NCBI GenBank assembly: GCA_033220425.1 | Contig: CM065649.1 | Location: 496,001-560,000 of the forward strand | From: Lepraria neglecta | Lineage: Eukaryota; Ascomycota; Lecanoromycetes; Lecanorales; Stereocaulaceae | DNA length: 64,000 bases | Direction: 5' to 3' | Shown: positions 44,540 through 56,120 of the stretch, one piece after another | How the letters are laid out: the number at the start of each line of letters is the position of its first letter | Numbering within the stretch: the first letter of the stretch is position 1 | The notes under the pieces: generated by a model | Seen by the model: only the letters and a program-made list of their open reading frames with translations | The model's database searches: none | Told to the model about the DNA's origin: nothing | Position numbers and translations under genes: made by a program

Positions 44540-45869
44540 GATGTTCTCCGAATTCGTCTGCGTCATCTGACAACCCTTCCCGCCTTCTGCTCGTCGGCAC
44601 CAAGCCTCCGTTCAGTAATCTGTATCTCGAAGCCATTGAAGGTAAAGCATTCGTCCCTGATTACCTGACGCTCAGTTATACCTGGGGCGACGCAGATGTC
44701 TCCAAACTTACGTCAACCACGATTGAAACTATGAAAGAGAAGATTGAGATTTAGCTATTACCAAGAACGATCAGGCAAGCTATCTGGCTGACTAGGAAAC
44801 TGGGATTCAGCTACATCTTGATTGACTGTTTGTGTATCCTTCAAGACTCCAATGATGACTGGGACAGGAATCTTCCAAGATGGCTGGAACATATGCAAAC
44901 CCAGAGTGTACACTCGCGGCTATGGATTCCCCGAATGCTGATAATGGCATGTTCTATACCCGAGCTCCGTTCGTCTAAGATCCATTTCGATCTATGAAAT
45001 GCAACGGATCGATCGCCAGAACGGCAGTACTTTCTCCTCTCCGCAGCAGGGCATGGGGATTCCAAGAACGGCTTCTTTCTCGACGTATGTTATACATGAC
45101 GAGGCCTGGGATGGAATGGGAATGTAATGAGTGTATTTCCGACGAGTAAAATCAACCAGGGATCCTCTATCGAAGTGCGCTAGAACTAGTCCCATCTCCA
45201 GAAAGGATGGAAAAACGCGCGGGAGCTCGCGTATGAAGAAGTAAACCCACCGGCAGGGAAAGTAGCCCAATTGTCCACCTTCAAAGCGTTCTTCAATTCC
45301 ATCCAGAAGGTTGCAAATGAAGGAAGCGAACATTCCGCCTTGACGTCCTCCGACGAATTCGACTGTCTGTGGTCTGAACTAAGTAGTGAATACAGTAGCG
45401 GAGATTCGACAGTCCACACGGACCGTCTGGTAGCTATCTTTGGTGTTACCTCTCAGATCAAGACTCGCACGGGCTTCACATATGTCGCGGGACTTTGGAA
45501 AGAATTCATGCACTACAACCTGCTATGGGGACTTGACAAGCCAATGCCCACTTCTTACGATCCATGTACGTATCTAGCCCCTTCCTAGTCTTGGGCCTCA
45601 GTCCGGAGATATTTGATGTTCATATCAAGAATCGAGAGTACAAGGGCCTATCCAACGGCGAAGTCCTGAGCGGCCGTCTTCAAGTTCGTGGGCCTTTGCT
45701 GAAGGTAGGCAGTATAAGGAAAGGAAAAGGCCGCCGCTTGGGTCATGCGTGGTTCGTCTACGCACCTGACGACCGTCTCAGCGGCAAACTTTCCCCCGAT
45801 ATTTGCCCCGCTGAGAGTTTTTCGGTGGAGAGTTGGTATTGCTTGCGTATCATGCAGCTGGGAAGCACT
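44540..45869 (+). pseudogene. HET (heterokaryon incompatibility) domain gene, stops and frameshifts
   Basis: The HET domain is readable: SRLLLVGTKPPF, LYLEAIEGKAFVPDYLTLSY and TWGDADVSKLTSTTIETM, then LLPRTIRQAIWLTRKLGFSY and ILIDCLCILQDSNDDW. After a one-base shift at about 44867 come ESSKMAGTYANPECTLAAMD, MFYTRAPF and SRAWGFQERLLSRRMLYMT. Further on are TDRLVAIFGVTSQI, YVAGLWKEFMHYNLLW, YLAPS-stop-SWASVRRY and, in another frame, GEVLSGRLQVRGPLL. Stops lie at TAG 44752, TAA 44976 and TAG 45586; the last replaces the first Trp of the APSWSWAS motif (TGG to TAG). Intact HET proteins trigger cell death on contact with non-self. The end merges without a gap into the FAD monooxygenase relic. Confidence 0.82.
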
Positions 45870-47351
45870 CTACACCGACGCCGCCGGCCCCTGGTTGAGA
45901 CACTTGGCACAGCGGTGGGAAAAACTTGGCAATATTGATTCGGAGGCTATTTATAAGCGCATTGGTGTCTGGAGGTCCGATATAGATCCGAGAGTTGACT
46001 ATGATAAGCCTAAGCAATACATCAATGACAATGGGGCCTTCGATCTTGTACCAAAGATAGGGAAGGAGTTCGGGTTCCCGGTAGGTCTTTGAAATTTAAC
46101 ATACTTCGTTGAAATTAGAACAGGGAAGAATGTCGAGCAACTCGTCTTGAATGCTGACATGAGTAAACATTGTAGTGGTAGGTAGTCCACCGCCACCACC
46201 TCCACACCGGCCTCGCAGAAGGAGCCCGCCGGCACGGCCCCAACATCGTCATCGATGCCCGCGTCTCCAAAATCGACTACTCCCCCGGGCCCGAAGTCAC
46301 AGTCACAACAGAAAAAGGCGCCACCTACACATTCGACCTACTCATCGGCTCCGACGGCTTGAAATCCGTAGTCCGCAAAGCACTATTTCCAGATGTCAAA
46401 CCAAGAGCACCGACTACTAACGCAGCATATCGCGCTCTGATCCCCTATGAGACCGTGTATAATGAGGTACCAGAAGCCAAGGAATTGTTTGGAAATAACA
46501 TTGATGTTTGGATGCTAGAGAAGGGGTATGTGATCACCTACCCCATCTCCGCCGGGAAGGATTTCAATCTCGTGCTCTCGCACCACCGTTCCAAACCTGT
46601 CGAAGACATTGAGGATGTCGATATCGATGAACTCCGGAAATTTTATAACGACATCGATCCCCGCGTCCAGAAAGTAATCAAACTTATTCCGGATTCGAAA
46701 GGGTGGCCTTTGATGGTAACGGGGCCATTAGAAAGTTGGTCAAGCCCGACCAAAAATGTAGTACTGATGGGGGATGCGGCGCATAGTATTGTCAATCATA
46801 TGGTGCAGGGTGCGGCGACGAGTATGGAGGATGGGACCTTCTTGGGACGGGTAATTGGGGAGGTGGTGGAGGGTGTGCTTAGTTTGCAGGAGGCGGTGGC
46901 GATTTATGAGAAGACGAGAATGCCGAGGGCGTTGGTTAAACAACAGAGTAGTTTTACACTCGGGGCGGTGTATATGTTTGAAGATGGTCCTAGGCAGAGG
47001 ACTAGGGATGACAGCTCTACTGGGAGTGTAGAGACGACGGAAGGGCAGGACGCGGTTGAGAGGTTGACGCAAGGTGGAAATAGGAGGGTGGAGGGACCGG
47101 ATCCTAATGCGCAGAGCTGGAATCTGTGGGACGCGCCGGAGAGTATGCAGAGTGTTTTTGGGTATGATGCCGAGGGTGATGCCGAGGGTGATGCCGATCA
47201 TGCTGTGCTGGTGTATCTGCAGGACCATAGAGAGAAAGGATGGGATAGGTGGACAGGAATGAGTAGGGGGTTGGAGGAGAAGTGGACGGGGTGGTATTTG
47301 CCGAGGGAGGAGGTGGGGAGGATTAGAAATAGTAGGGGGAGTAAGTTTTAG
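45870..47351 (+). pseudogene. FAD-dependent (salicylate-hydroxylase-type) monooxygenase, N-terminus lost, one stop
   Basis: The first exon (to 46080) reads QRWEKLGNIDSEAIYKRIGV and YDKPKQYINDN. After the intron 46081-46175 come W-stop-VVHRHHLHTGLAEGARRHG, ARVSKIDYSPGPEV, FDLLIGSDGLKSVVRKALFP, the GD motif VVLMGDAAHSIVNHMVQGAA and the C-terminal helix region. The usual opening with the GxGxxG dinucleotide fold is absent: upstream is HET sequence. TAG at 46179-46181 falls where FGFPWWVVHR is expected (TGG to TAG). The remainder from 46359 to TAG 47349-47351 is still open for 330 residues. A 12-bp repeat (47166-47197, gatgccgagggt) encodes a GDAE repeat. Such enzymes hydroxylate aromatic acids with NAD(P)H. 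Without the FAD fold this copy cannot bind its cofactor normally. Confidence 0.78.
47166..47197 (+). repeat. 12-bp tandem repeat inside the monooxygenase frame
   Basis: The unit gatgccgagggt occurs twice and then as a partial third copy (gatgccga). It keeps the reading frame and gives GDAEGDAEGDAD in the C-terminal acidic linker. Confidence 0.85.
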
Positions 47352-47517
47352 CGAAGTCCCACTGGAGCTGGTTGCTGGAAAATTGAACAATAATCGCCGA
47401 TGTTGGATGAACATGCCTGATATTCTGCGCTATGATGATGGGTGTGGACTCGGAACTGACAGGTCCGATGTGACTGAGCTGCCTGGCATTTGAACCTCTC
47501 CATTATGCTGCTAAGCA

Positions 47518-48354
47518 CTAGTGTGCGGGTCGCTGCCAGAGGTCCCTCTTTCTGCTGGAAAGAAGAGATTCGTCACTGGTGTCTTCGCCACAGCATAGGT
47601 AGTATGTCCTCTCAATTTCATTGTCCCCCTCGGGATCCTCCCATTCAACCCAATTAATGGATTTGATTCCAAAGACTGTGTCTTCCAGCGGCCCTGGGCA
47701 ATTTGGTTGCATCAGACGTTCGCAAAGTCGAAGCATCTGCGTCGTGTGATAAGTGAATCTTGAGGCAGATGAGTTCAGGCTGTCCTTCACACGCTGCAGG
47801 TGCTCTGGTTTCGGCTTATACTGCTGACGAGCCATCTTGATGTTGATCACTCGATAAGACACGAGAGCCAGAGTAATTGTTTCAAGGTTGCCATAGACAG
47901 CCAGTAGTCTGGGCTCGACGCTGCGCCATGTTATCGGGAAAGTCTCGAGGGCTTCGAACCAAGGGTCAAGCACCACCCCGCCATGCTTGACATAGGATCC
48001 TGTGATAGGTCTCCCAGGCACGATGAAGCGGTCGGTGGAAGAGTACGCTTTTTTATTGTCGCAGACGATCTTGAAATTATTGTTAGAGTACATGATTGGC
48101 AGGCCTTCCTCTAGCAGCGTCCTATTAGTCCGCAAGATTGCCGGGAAGATCGGCTTGTCAGTTGAATCAGGAAGGTCTAGCTGCCAGTCTCTTGTATTCT
48201 GTTGGCAGCTCAAGCAGCACAGCGCTGGCCAGGCATCTAAAGGCGGTGCGAAAAGTTCCTTGCAGATGAGCAGGCGGATCTCGACAGGAAGCTTGAGGAA
48301 TTGAAAACCCTTGGGCTGTTCTGATGGTGACACATTGTTCTGATGGTGACACAT
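47518..48354 (-). CDS. 2EXR domain protein
   Basis: 278 residues in one exon from ATG 48354. The domain opens with GFQFLKLPVEIRLLICKELF and has a CLSCQQN insertion. It continues FPAILRTNRTLLEEGLPIMY and SNNNFKIVCDN, then LETITLALVSYRVINIKMAR, and ends in an acidic tail with YYLCCGEDTSDESLLSS. It is the longest and only clearly intact 2EXR gene here, and the family's function is unknown. The start codon lies inside a 19-bp tandem repeat (48321-48366). Repeat-copy changes would shift or remove the first 14 residues, so the true start is uncertain. It is tail to tail with the monooxygenase relic. Confidence 0.68.
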   Translation of the reverse strand: MCHHQNNVSPSEQPKGFQFLKLPVEIRLLICKELFAPPLDAWPALCCLSCQQNTRDWQLDLPDSTDKPIFPAILRTNRTLLEEGLPIMYSNNNFKIVCDNKKAYSSTDRFIVPGRPITGSYVKHGGVVLDPWFEALETFPITWRSVEPRLLAVYGNLETITLALVSYRVINIKMARQQYKPKPEHLQRVKDSLNSSASRFTYHTTQMLRLCERLMQPNCPGPLEDTVFGIKSINWVEWEDPEGDNEIERTYYLCCGEDTSDESLLSSRKRDLWQRPAH

Positions 48355-48366
48355 TATTCTGATGAG
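48321..48366. repeat. 19-bp tandem repeat spanning the start codon of the 2EXR gene
   Basis: The unit ctgatggtgacacattgtt occurs at 48321-48339 and 48340-48358 (one mismatch), followed by a partial third copy. As the unit is not a multiple of three, copy-number change alters the frame around the start. Confidence 0.8.
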
Positions 48367-49689
48367 TTGGAGTCTTGGCTAAATCGGTCAATATGGGATC
48401 TGGGTGGCCTGAATTACAAAAGCATACCTGAAGGTACTACAGGTGCTGTCGCAGTATCAGGGACTCCGGAATTGAGTATTATGATAAGGAAGGTAATATT
48501 TGACTCTTTGCAGCCTGAAGCCATTCATATCGATGGAAACCTCGGTTATGTATGAACTCTAAGGTACTCTAGAAGAGAGTTCACCTATTCAACCGGCCAC
48601 TTTCAAGCTGGAGAGCGCCCTAAAGGCGGGTCCCTGCGACAAAATTCGTCCCCGGAACATCTCGCCTTGATCTCTCTAGGGGCAGGCTATAAGGGATTAG
48701 CTCCCCTGTAACAAGAACGCTCTAGGCGGGGAGCAGGATTGTCTTGGGCACCCCGCCAGCCCCTGAGGTACCTCAAGCAATGTTAAAGTTCAATCCAGTG
48801 CAGGGCCAAGCTTTCCATCCCCAAAGCTGCTGGCTTGGCTCCCTGGCTCAACAGGCTAGTAGGCTATGAGATGGTACAGTGGCTCGTAGGTCGTAGGTGA
48901 TGAGTTGCGGAGTGTTTACTGCTAAGTTCGGAGTGGTCCACTGTCATGCGAAGCTTATTAACCCAATACCCAAGGTCACTATGGAAAGCCCGAAGGCTTG
49001 GAGAAGCTTGACTGTTGCGGCTCCGGCTCTAGTACCTGAGAGAACGCCTCTCTTTTCCTTTTCAGCTGAAGGATCCGCACTGTTACACGTCCGTCGCGTC
49101 CCACTTCTGCACCCTTCCTCATTGGGACAGTCTTGGCGGTTCCCGCCCAACACGTCCGTTCACCTGAGATGCTAAATTTCAGACTATTATAAAACAATAA
49201 TGTCGCTACGATAACGAGCCTAGCATTAGGATCTTGATAAGCTCGTTCAGCTGCAAATTTTGGAGCCTAGACCATGTGGCTTGCTCACTGCCACACCCAT
49301 TCCATCCTGTCACCGTTCCTCTCTGCGAAGCACAGCCTAGTCACGGACTATATGAACATGGCCAGTGATCAGCCTAGAGAGAATCACGACGCCTACCCGT
49401 ACCCTAACAATTCTGTCGTGTTGTTGCCGAATACACATTCTCCCCCTTTTCGCAAGCTCCCTAACTGAGCACTACCTAAAGCGCTGTATCTGCGAGCTCA
49501 ACTTTTGTATAAGAGCCAGCAGGACCCTGTGCTCTTCCTCATAATCTTATCATGAATGTCCGTCCGTCGAGCTTTTGATTATCTACTTCCAGTCTGTTTT
49601 CTGCAACGTCCACTCCCAGTTGACCTAGCATACTCCTCCTCGCTGGCCTTCAGTACAGTTTTGCTGGAAGTGCTTTCCTATCATTCAAC
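48367..49689. other. Intergenic, no supported gene
   Basis: GC-richer sequence at 48600-48830, with no coding frame matching a family. The last 150 bases are pyrimidine-rich, like a promoter for the secreted-protein relic at 49690. Confidence 0.35.
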
Positions 49690-51218
49690 ATGAGGGCTTC
49701 AATAGCTCGCATCATTTGCGGGACTCTAGCCTTGTCGTCTCTGGCACTGGCGACTACCTCCTCAACTGAAAAGTGTAGCACATTTTTAGGACAGACTTCG
49801 AAAAAACCAGTGCCCTCGAACACCTACAGAGAGACGTTTACAAGGCACGAGACATTGAGGACTGTAATTACGCCACGAAAGACCATAATGGTATACTTAC
49901 GTCACCTCCTTTACATTCAAGGAAATAGTCGATTGACTCCGAGGTAGCCTGCTAAAAAGACCGTGACTGCGACCTCCACTGGCACAATGACCACTATGTT
50001 TCCTAATACCGTTGTTGATACTTTAAAGTCATCGTTACGAGTACATCGTCAGGTATGTCAGAGAGATGCTTTATACTCTTTGTGAGACTAATCGCGGGTT
50101 GCCGATCCCATCAAAGCCGAAGTGACTGTCCCCTTCACAGTTACAATCACAGTTGACACCTATACTACTACAACCATACAAAGCACAACGACAATCCCCA
50201 CCTCTCCAGGCTTCATTCCTGCCGCGTCCCAAATCCCGATGCGAAAGCGAGACCTAGAAGACGCCAATATCCCTCGTGGCGATGCAGTCCCCGCTATACG
50301 AGACGAAACGCGTTCCAACCAACTCCCAAGCCGTTGCTCTGTCGGAAAGGATGGCAAAACAGCATATTCACCGCCGCTATATCCTTAGTGGGTGGAATGC
50401 ATCATACTTGTTGAGATTATCAAGACCAGCACAGTCACATACACTGCTAGGAATACAAAGACCATGACGGCATGTAAGCATGACGTTCTCTCTCTTTCAA
50501 GCTTCAACGGGCTGACTCTCAATAGGACCCCAAACAACAACCACTACTCTCCACAAGACTGTTACAGCCACGACAATTGTTAGTGGGCAGATGCTTTTAA
50601 ATTCCCTCTTTCCACTTCAATCGAGCTCCTGTTGACCGCACGACTTTAGGCCGTCGATGCGAGTACCACAATCACGGCGACCACGTTGATTGATATCTGT
50701 AAATACGTATAACCTGAGCAAATGACGCGAACATAGCTAATCCCCACGTCCCAGTCACAACTGATACATAGAGCGTATTCATTACCGTAACCTCAACAAC
50801 GAATACAGTCACCGCAACCCTCCCAGACGGTGAGTCTCTTTCGCCGGTGAACATTTTTTCATAGCTAAGATTGTGATAAACAGCAACATTTTACGCAGCC
50901 TGTGCGGATAACAACCTTGTTAGTACAGTCGACGGCTAAGCCATTGATGGGGAGACCTTCAGCAGCAATGTCCCAGATTGCATTGGATGCGAGTACCGCG
51001 TAGAATACGACTGCTGTGTCGCCTATTTGCTTAGCACGAATAACCCGCCCTGCGGCGCAACGTCGTTTTTTGGTGGTGGGGGTGTTCAAACTCTTACGTG
51101 TACGGGTGTTGCCGACACGACCTGCATGCTAGGACATCCGGTCATTGGAGTAAGCGGAGGACCATTTTTATTTTTTCGCACTACTGTGAGGAATAGGAAT
51201 TGTGGAGGGAGGTGTTGA
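49690..51218 (+). pseudogene. Secreted Thr-rich protein with C-terminal Cys domain, decayed
   Basis: ATG 49690 opens a clear signal peptide (MRASIARIICGTLALSSLAL, cut near ALA-TTSS). The middle is a string of Thr/Val-rich segments separated by apparent short introns (TVTATSTGTMTTM, VTVPFTVTITVDTYTTTTIQ, STTTIPTSPG). A long frame at 50122-50388 carries a possible Kex2 site MRKRD. The last block (50884-51218) has a Cys domain: FYAACADNNLVSTVDG-stop-AIDGETFSSNV, then YDCCVAYL and NNPPCGATSFF. TAA 50937-50939 stands where Gln is expected (CAA to TAA). Other TAGs interrupt at about 50387 and 50774. This type of wall-linked or secreted protein is common in ascomycetes and has unknown function. Exon borders are not secure. 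Confidence 0.6.
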
Positions 51219-51480
51219 AGTAGGAGCTGCAGGGTTACAGCAGGAACAAGTGGAGCTGCAGGCGTATTTGTATTATGGTTGCATTCTCAGGCCCATGAGC
51301 TCATACTTCATAAAGAATAAAGTATCGAAGTTTCATTAATAACAAGTTAGTGCCCGTAATCTTCACAGAAGATTACCGTAAAAACTACTATATCTCGCTT
51401 ATTTTATACTCTATTTAGAAAATTTAAGTGTAATTAGAAAGCACTCTATTTATAGTATATTATATATATATAAAGTTAAG

Positions 51481-51492
51481 CCCTAACCCTAA
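51481..51492. repeat. Two-unit telomere-like repeat (CCCTAA)2
   Basis: The exact 12-mer ccctaaccctaa sits in an AT-rich stretch (51360-51480) just after the last coding block. CCCTAA is the standard fungal telomere unit. Only two units are present and intact core genes flank both sides, so this is interstitial or chance. Confidence 0.5.
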
Positions 51493-51574
51493 TATATCGA
51501 AAGTTATTAAGGGTTCAATATTTGAGTGCTCCGGAGGCACTTCGGGGGTGACTGCGGGGGCAGCTTCAGGGAAC

Positions 51575-52195
51575 TCCGCAGGCAAAAACATGTTTTTTGA
51601 GCTTTCCTTAGCCAAATCTTAACCAAATTTCAAAAGTCGAACGGCGTTAGAAAGCGCATGCTTGGTTCCAAAACTCATGAAATTATTTCGATATCATATG
51701 ATCTATGTGGCGCGGGGCATTGCTGCGAAGAAGTTGCGGTGCGCATGATGTTCTAGGGTCCGGGGGCGCCAAGCTCAATGCTTGGCATTTGCTACTGAGC
51801 TTGTGCTGCCCGCAAAAACATGGCGAAAACGCTTCCTTTAGTTATTACTTTTGCGTAAGTAGACCGATTTTGAAAATTATGACGGCATTAGAAAGCGCAT
51901 GCTTGGTTCCAAAACTTATGAAATCATCTCGATATCATATAACGTATGTGGCGCGGGGCATTACTGGGAAGAAGTTGCGGTGCGTATTCAACTTTTGCTA
52001 CTGAGCTTGCAAAATATGGCGAAAACGCTTCTTTTGCTCATAACTTTCGCGTAAATGGACTGATTCTAAAAATTCTTGATGCGCAAGCAAGCTAATAATT
52101 GACTCCAAAACTTATGAAATCGTCTCGATATTATATGATGTATATAGCGCGGGGAAGTACTGCGAAGAAGTTGCGGTGCGAATTCAAGTTTTGGT
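51575..52195. repeat. Degenerate three-copy tandem repeat, unit about 190-240 bp
   Basis: Three successive blocks share the order: gcaaaaacatgg / gctt..tta / ccgatttt..aaaatt / gaaagcgcatgcttggttcc / aaaactcatgaaat / tctcgatat / tgtggcgcggggca / gaagaagttgcggtgcg. Cores lie near 51645-51745, 51885-51985 and 52080-52185. The third is most diverged (agcgcgggg, aagtactgcgaag). No coding frame spans it. It lies directly upstream of KAP123 and may be a relic of a larger repeat. Confidence 0.7.
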
Positions 52196-52456
52196 GGTTG
52201 AAGGCGCTAGGCCGAAAAGCGTACTATCAGGGGGGGGAAGTATAGGGCCATTCTGATTGGCTGCAAGTGCGGAATTGCTCCGAATGTCGCGATAATCTGT
52301 TATTAGAAGAAAGATTCTCCTGTGAAGACTTGCCAAGACCACTGCCTTGCCGGATAAACCTCGGGAGATTCAGGCGAAGGTCAAACAAAATTTTCGAAAT
52401 GACGCGCTTACACGGACTACAAAACACCCCGCGGGTTAGGCATTTCCCCCAACATC

Positions 52457-55400
52457 ATGGATACCCAAAAATTCCTCGGTCTCTTCGAGGAGGTCCTCGC
52501 CCGTACGTTCCCCTCTTCGAATCTGCTCATATCCAAGACTAAGTGTTATCTTTAGCGGACACCAACCGAGTCAAGGCTGCCACAGCTACACTGCGTGCTG
52601 ACTACTATGCTCTCCCCGAGTCACTCACCATTCTCCTCCAACTTCTCCTATCCGATCAGCCATCCCCATTGAGACAGCTAGCGGCTACCCAGGCCCGCTC
52701 GCTAGTCCCCAAGCATTGGAAGAAACTCCCCAATGAGCAGAAGGCCAACTTTCGCCAACAGCTGCTGCAAGGCACCCTGCAGGAAGAAGAGCAGATAATC
52801 CGACATGCGGCTTCTCGTGTTATTGTCTCGATAGCGAGAATAGATCTTGAAAATGGGGAATGGCAGGACATCATTGACATCCTGCTACGGGCAGCCAACA
52901 ATGCCGACCCTCGACACAGAGAGGTAGGAACGTTTCTGCTATTCACAAGCTTAGAATCTATTGGAGACAACGTGATGCCTAGATTCCACGAGATGCTACA
53001 AATCTTCGCCAAAACCATACGTGAGACACCTGAGCCCTACCTAGAAGTACGAGCGAAGTCGCTAACAGCAGTCTAGGTGATCCTCAAAATGCTGCAGTAA
53101 GGATTAATACGATGCTAGCATTGAGCAGACTGGCCATCATCATGGACACGGACAACGACGAGGAGTCTCTCAAAATGATACAAGCATTGATTCCCCAGAT
53201 GGTCGTTGTCCTTAAGCAGGCTGTGGATGAAGGCGATGACGATCGTATTACACAAAGCTTCGAGGTGTTCCAGACCCTACTTGGATGCGACTCGTCGGTC
53301 CTGAATCCCTCTTTCGGTGACGTGGTCCAATTCATGATCACACTTGCGGCAGAAAAATCACTGGACGAAGACGCTAGGACGCAAGCATTGAGCTTTCTCA
53401 TGCAGTGCGTCAGGTATAGGAAGCTGAAGATGCAGAGTCTAAAGGTTGGGGAACAGCTCACCTTGAAATGCTTGGAAATTTCGACTGAGATTGGGGATTC
53501 GGTTGCTGACGATGAGGATGTCACCACGCCCCGATCAGCACTAGGCTTGCTCGATGAGATGGCCTCGACCCTCCCTCCAAGCCAAGTCGTGGTTCCCCTT
53601 CTCCATAACCTTGGCCGTTACGTTACTAGCCCAGATCCAAACAGGAGGCAGGCAGGAATCATGGCCTTGGGCATGTGTGTCGAAGGGGCACCGGACTTCA
53701 TCAATACGCAAATGCATGAGGTCTTCCCCTTGGTCATGAGACTGCTGGAGGACCCCGAAGTCAAGGTACGACGTGCTGCGTTGGAGGGCGTCATGAGAAT
53801 CGCCGAGGAGCTTCCGGAAGAGCTGGGCAAGGAACATCAGACGCTCATTCCAGCAGTGGTCAAGCATCTGGACATGGCTATGAAGAGTCTTGCCGGACCT
53901 GAGGATAAGGAGAATATGAACATCATCAGAACTAGCACCAATTGCATTGACTCTGTAGTGGAAGGTCTGGATTCGGATGATATCAAGCCATACCTGTCTG
54001 CACTTATGTCTCGTCTGAACCGATTGTTTCAGCACCCCGATTTCAAGATCAAAGGCGCAGCCATTGGTGCGACAGGCCAGGTAGCTGCATCAGCTAAGAC
54101 TGCTTTTTTGCCTTTCTTTGAGGACACGATGGACGCATTATCAGAGTATGTGCAGATAAAAGATAGCCCGGAGGAGCTTGATCTACGATCTGCCACCTGC
54201 GATGCGATGGGTAATATGGCTTTGGCTGTTGGTGGAAAGGCTTTCCAGCGATATGTACGTCCGTTGATGCAAGCAACCGAGGAAGGGCTGCACCTCGACC
54301 ACCCAAAATTGAAGGAGACTAGTTACCTGTTCTGGGCCATGATGGCGAAAGTCTACGAGGGCGAATTCAAGCCATTCTTAGAGGGGGTTTTGAAAGCTCT
54401 GTTCGAGTGCCTGGAGACTGAAGAGTCCGAGTTGGAAGTCGACCTGGGCGACGAGGCAGAAGACCTCGCAGGGAAAGAGATTACTATAGGTGGCAAGAAG
54501 ATTAAAGTCGCAGCGCTTAGTGATGACGATATCATTTCAGCAACCGAGATTGAAGACCTTGACGACGAAGCTGCGGACGCTGGCAGTGATGATGATTGGA
54601 ATGATATGGACATAGTTACTGCAGTCGCTCAAGAAAAGGAGATTGCTGTTGAGGTGTTAGGAGATGTCCTGACACACACGACTCACGATTACATTCCATT
54701 CATGGAAAAGACCATTGAGGTGGTTGTACCGCTTCTGGAACACTCCTACGAAGGTGTACAGAAAGCCGCGATCAGCACACTCTTCCGGGCGTATGCAGCT
54801 GTATGGGGCCTTCAGCCGGACGAGATCAAGGATTACACTCCTGGTCTACCATTACAGAATCAGCCCAGCCCACAAATCACACAACTCGGGGGGATCGTCA
54901 TGACTGGTGCTATAGCTATATGGCAAGAAGAAGAGGATAGGTACGTTAGTGTCTTCCGTTGAACTTGCTTCGCCGTCTCTCACCTATTGGAACGATGACA
55001 CACATGTCGTTAATCCCAGCTCACTCAGATGCACTACGGTGCATGATGAGAAAACGAATTTGCTTCTGACCAATATCTTACTATTCGAACTTCTCCGTAC
55101 AAGTACTATACTTAAGTATTCTGCTGACACATGTCATTTAGAGCAACGGTCACTGAAATCAATCGCTCTCTCGCTGAGACGCTGAAGCTCACTGGCCCTG
55201 CCCTCATTGCCGACCAAGGCACTTTCAAGACCGTATGCGAAATTCTGCTCTCGATAATCACCAAGACACACCCCTGCCAGAAGGACTTCGGAGACGAAGA
55301 AGACTTGGGCCTTCTAGAAGAGACTTCTGAATACGACTGGCTTACAATCGACAGCGCCCTTGACGTACTGATCGGCATGGCCGTGGCCCTGGGTGGAACC

Positions 55401-56120
55401 TTTGCCGAGCTCTGGAAGATGTATGAGAAACCTATCCTGAAGTTCGTGAGCGGCAGCGACTCCAAGGAACGAAGCACCTCAGTGGGTGTCATTGCCGAAT
55501 GTATCAAGGCGATGAAGAATAGTGTGACGCCGTTCACCACTAGCCTACTCAAGCCCCTGCTGCACCGTATGAGCGACGAGGACTCGGAGACCAAGTCTAA
55601 CGCCGCTTACGCTATCGGTCTGCTGCAACAGAACTCCACAAACGATCAGGAGATACTGAAGAGCTTCCCCGCCATTCTCGGCAAGCTCGAACCGCTCCTC
55701 AACACCGATGAAGCTCGATGCAAGGACAATGCAGCCGGTTGCGTCAGCAGGATGATCATGAGACACCCAGCCAAAGTCCCCACGGCCCAAGTTCTGCCCG
55801 CACTCATGGACATTCTACCTTTGAGAGATGACTTCGACGAGAACGAGCCTGTATATGATATGATTGTCAAGCTTTGTAAGTCTGCCAGACCGATATATGC
55901 CTAGATTCCAGCTAACGTACAAGAAGATTCCGAAAATGACAAAATAATTATGAGCTTGACACCGCGAATACTGCCGATCCTAGCAGAAGTGACAGCACCG
56001 AAGCCTGCAAATCAGCTCAAAGACGAGACAAAGGAGAAGATTGCTCAGCTTGTCAAGTACTTGGCGGGCAAATATCCTCAGGAAGTGCGGAATTACGAGG
56101 CTCTTGGTGCGCTGATGTAG
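52457..56120 (+). CDS. KAP123: Importin beta-4 type karyopherin Kap123
   Basis: Five exons, join(52457..52502, 52556..53020, 53077..54940, 55142..55875, 55927..56120), give 1,100 residues, the normal length, with every phase consistent. The head MDTQKFLGLFEEVL, PDTNRVKAATATLRADYY and LRQLAATQARSL is typical. HEAT-repeat helices run throughout. Diagnostic blocks include SALGLLDEMASTLPPSQVVV, GIMALGMCVEGAPDFI, DPEVKVRRAALEGV, FKIKGAAIGATGQ and ATEEGLHLDHPKLKETSYLF. The acidic loop DDEAADAGSDDDWNDMD and the end block HRMSDEDSETKSNAAYAIGL follow. Kap123 imports ribosomal proteins and histones H3/H4. An apparent stop at 53074 lies inside intron 2 (GTGAGA...TCTAG) and disappears on splicing. The gene is intact, in contrast with the decayed genes on both sides. 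Confidence 0.93.

Noticed and set aside
44540-51218. Secondary-metabolite or aromatic-degradation cluster around the FAD monooxygenase
   Set aside because: No polyketide synthase, NRPS, terpene cyclase, transporter or pathway regulator is nearby, and the monooxygenase is broken.
51481-51492. Chromosome end
   Set aside because: Only two CCCTAA units, and intact KAP123 lies beyond them.
53060-53110. Apparent stop and one-base frameshift in KAP123
   Set aside because: Removing intron 53021-53076 (GTGAGA...TCTAG) joins KTI-R-DPQNAAVRINT in frame, matching the family.
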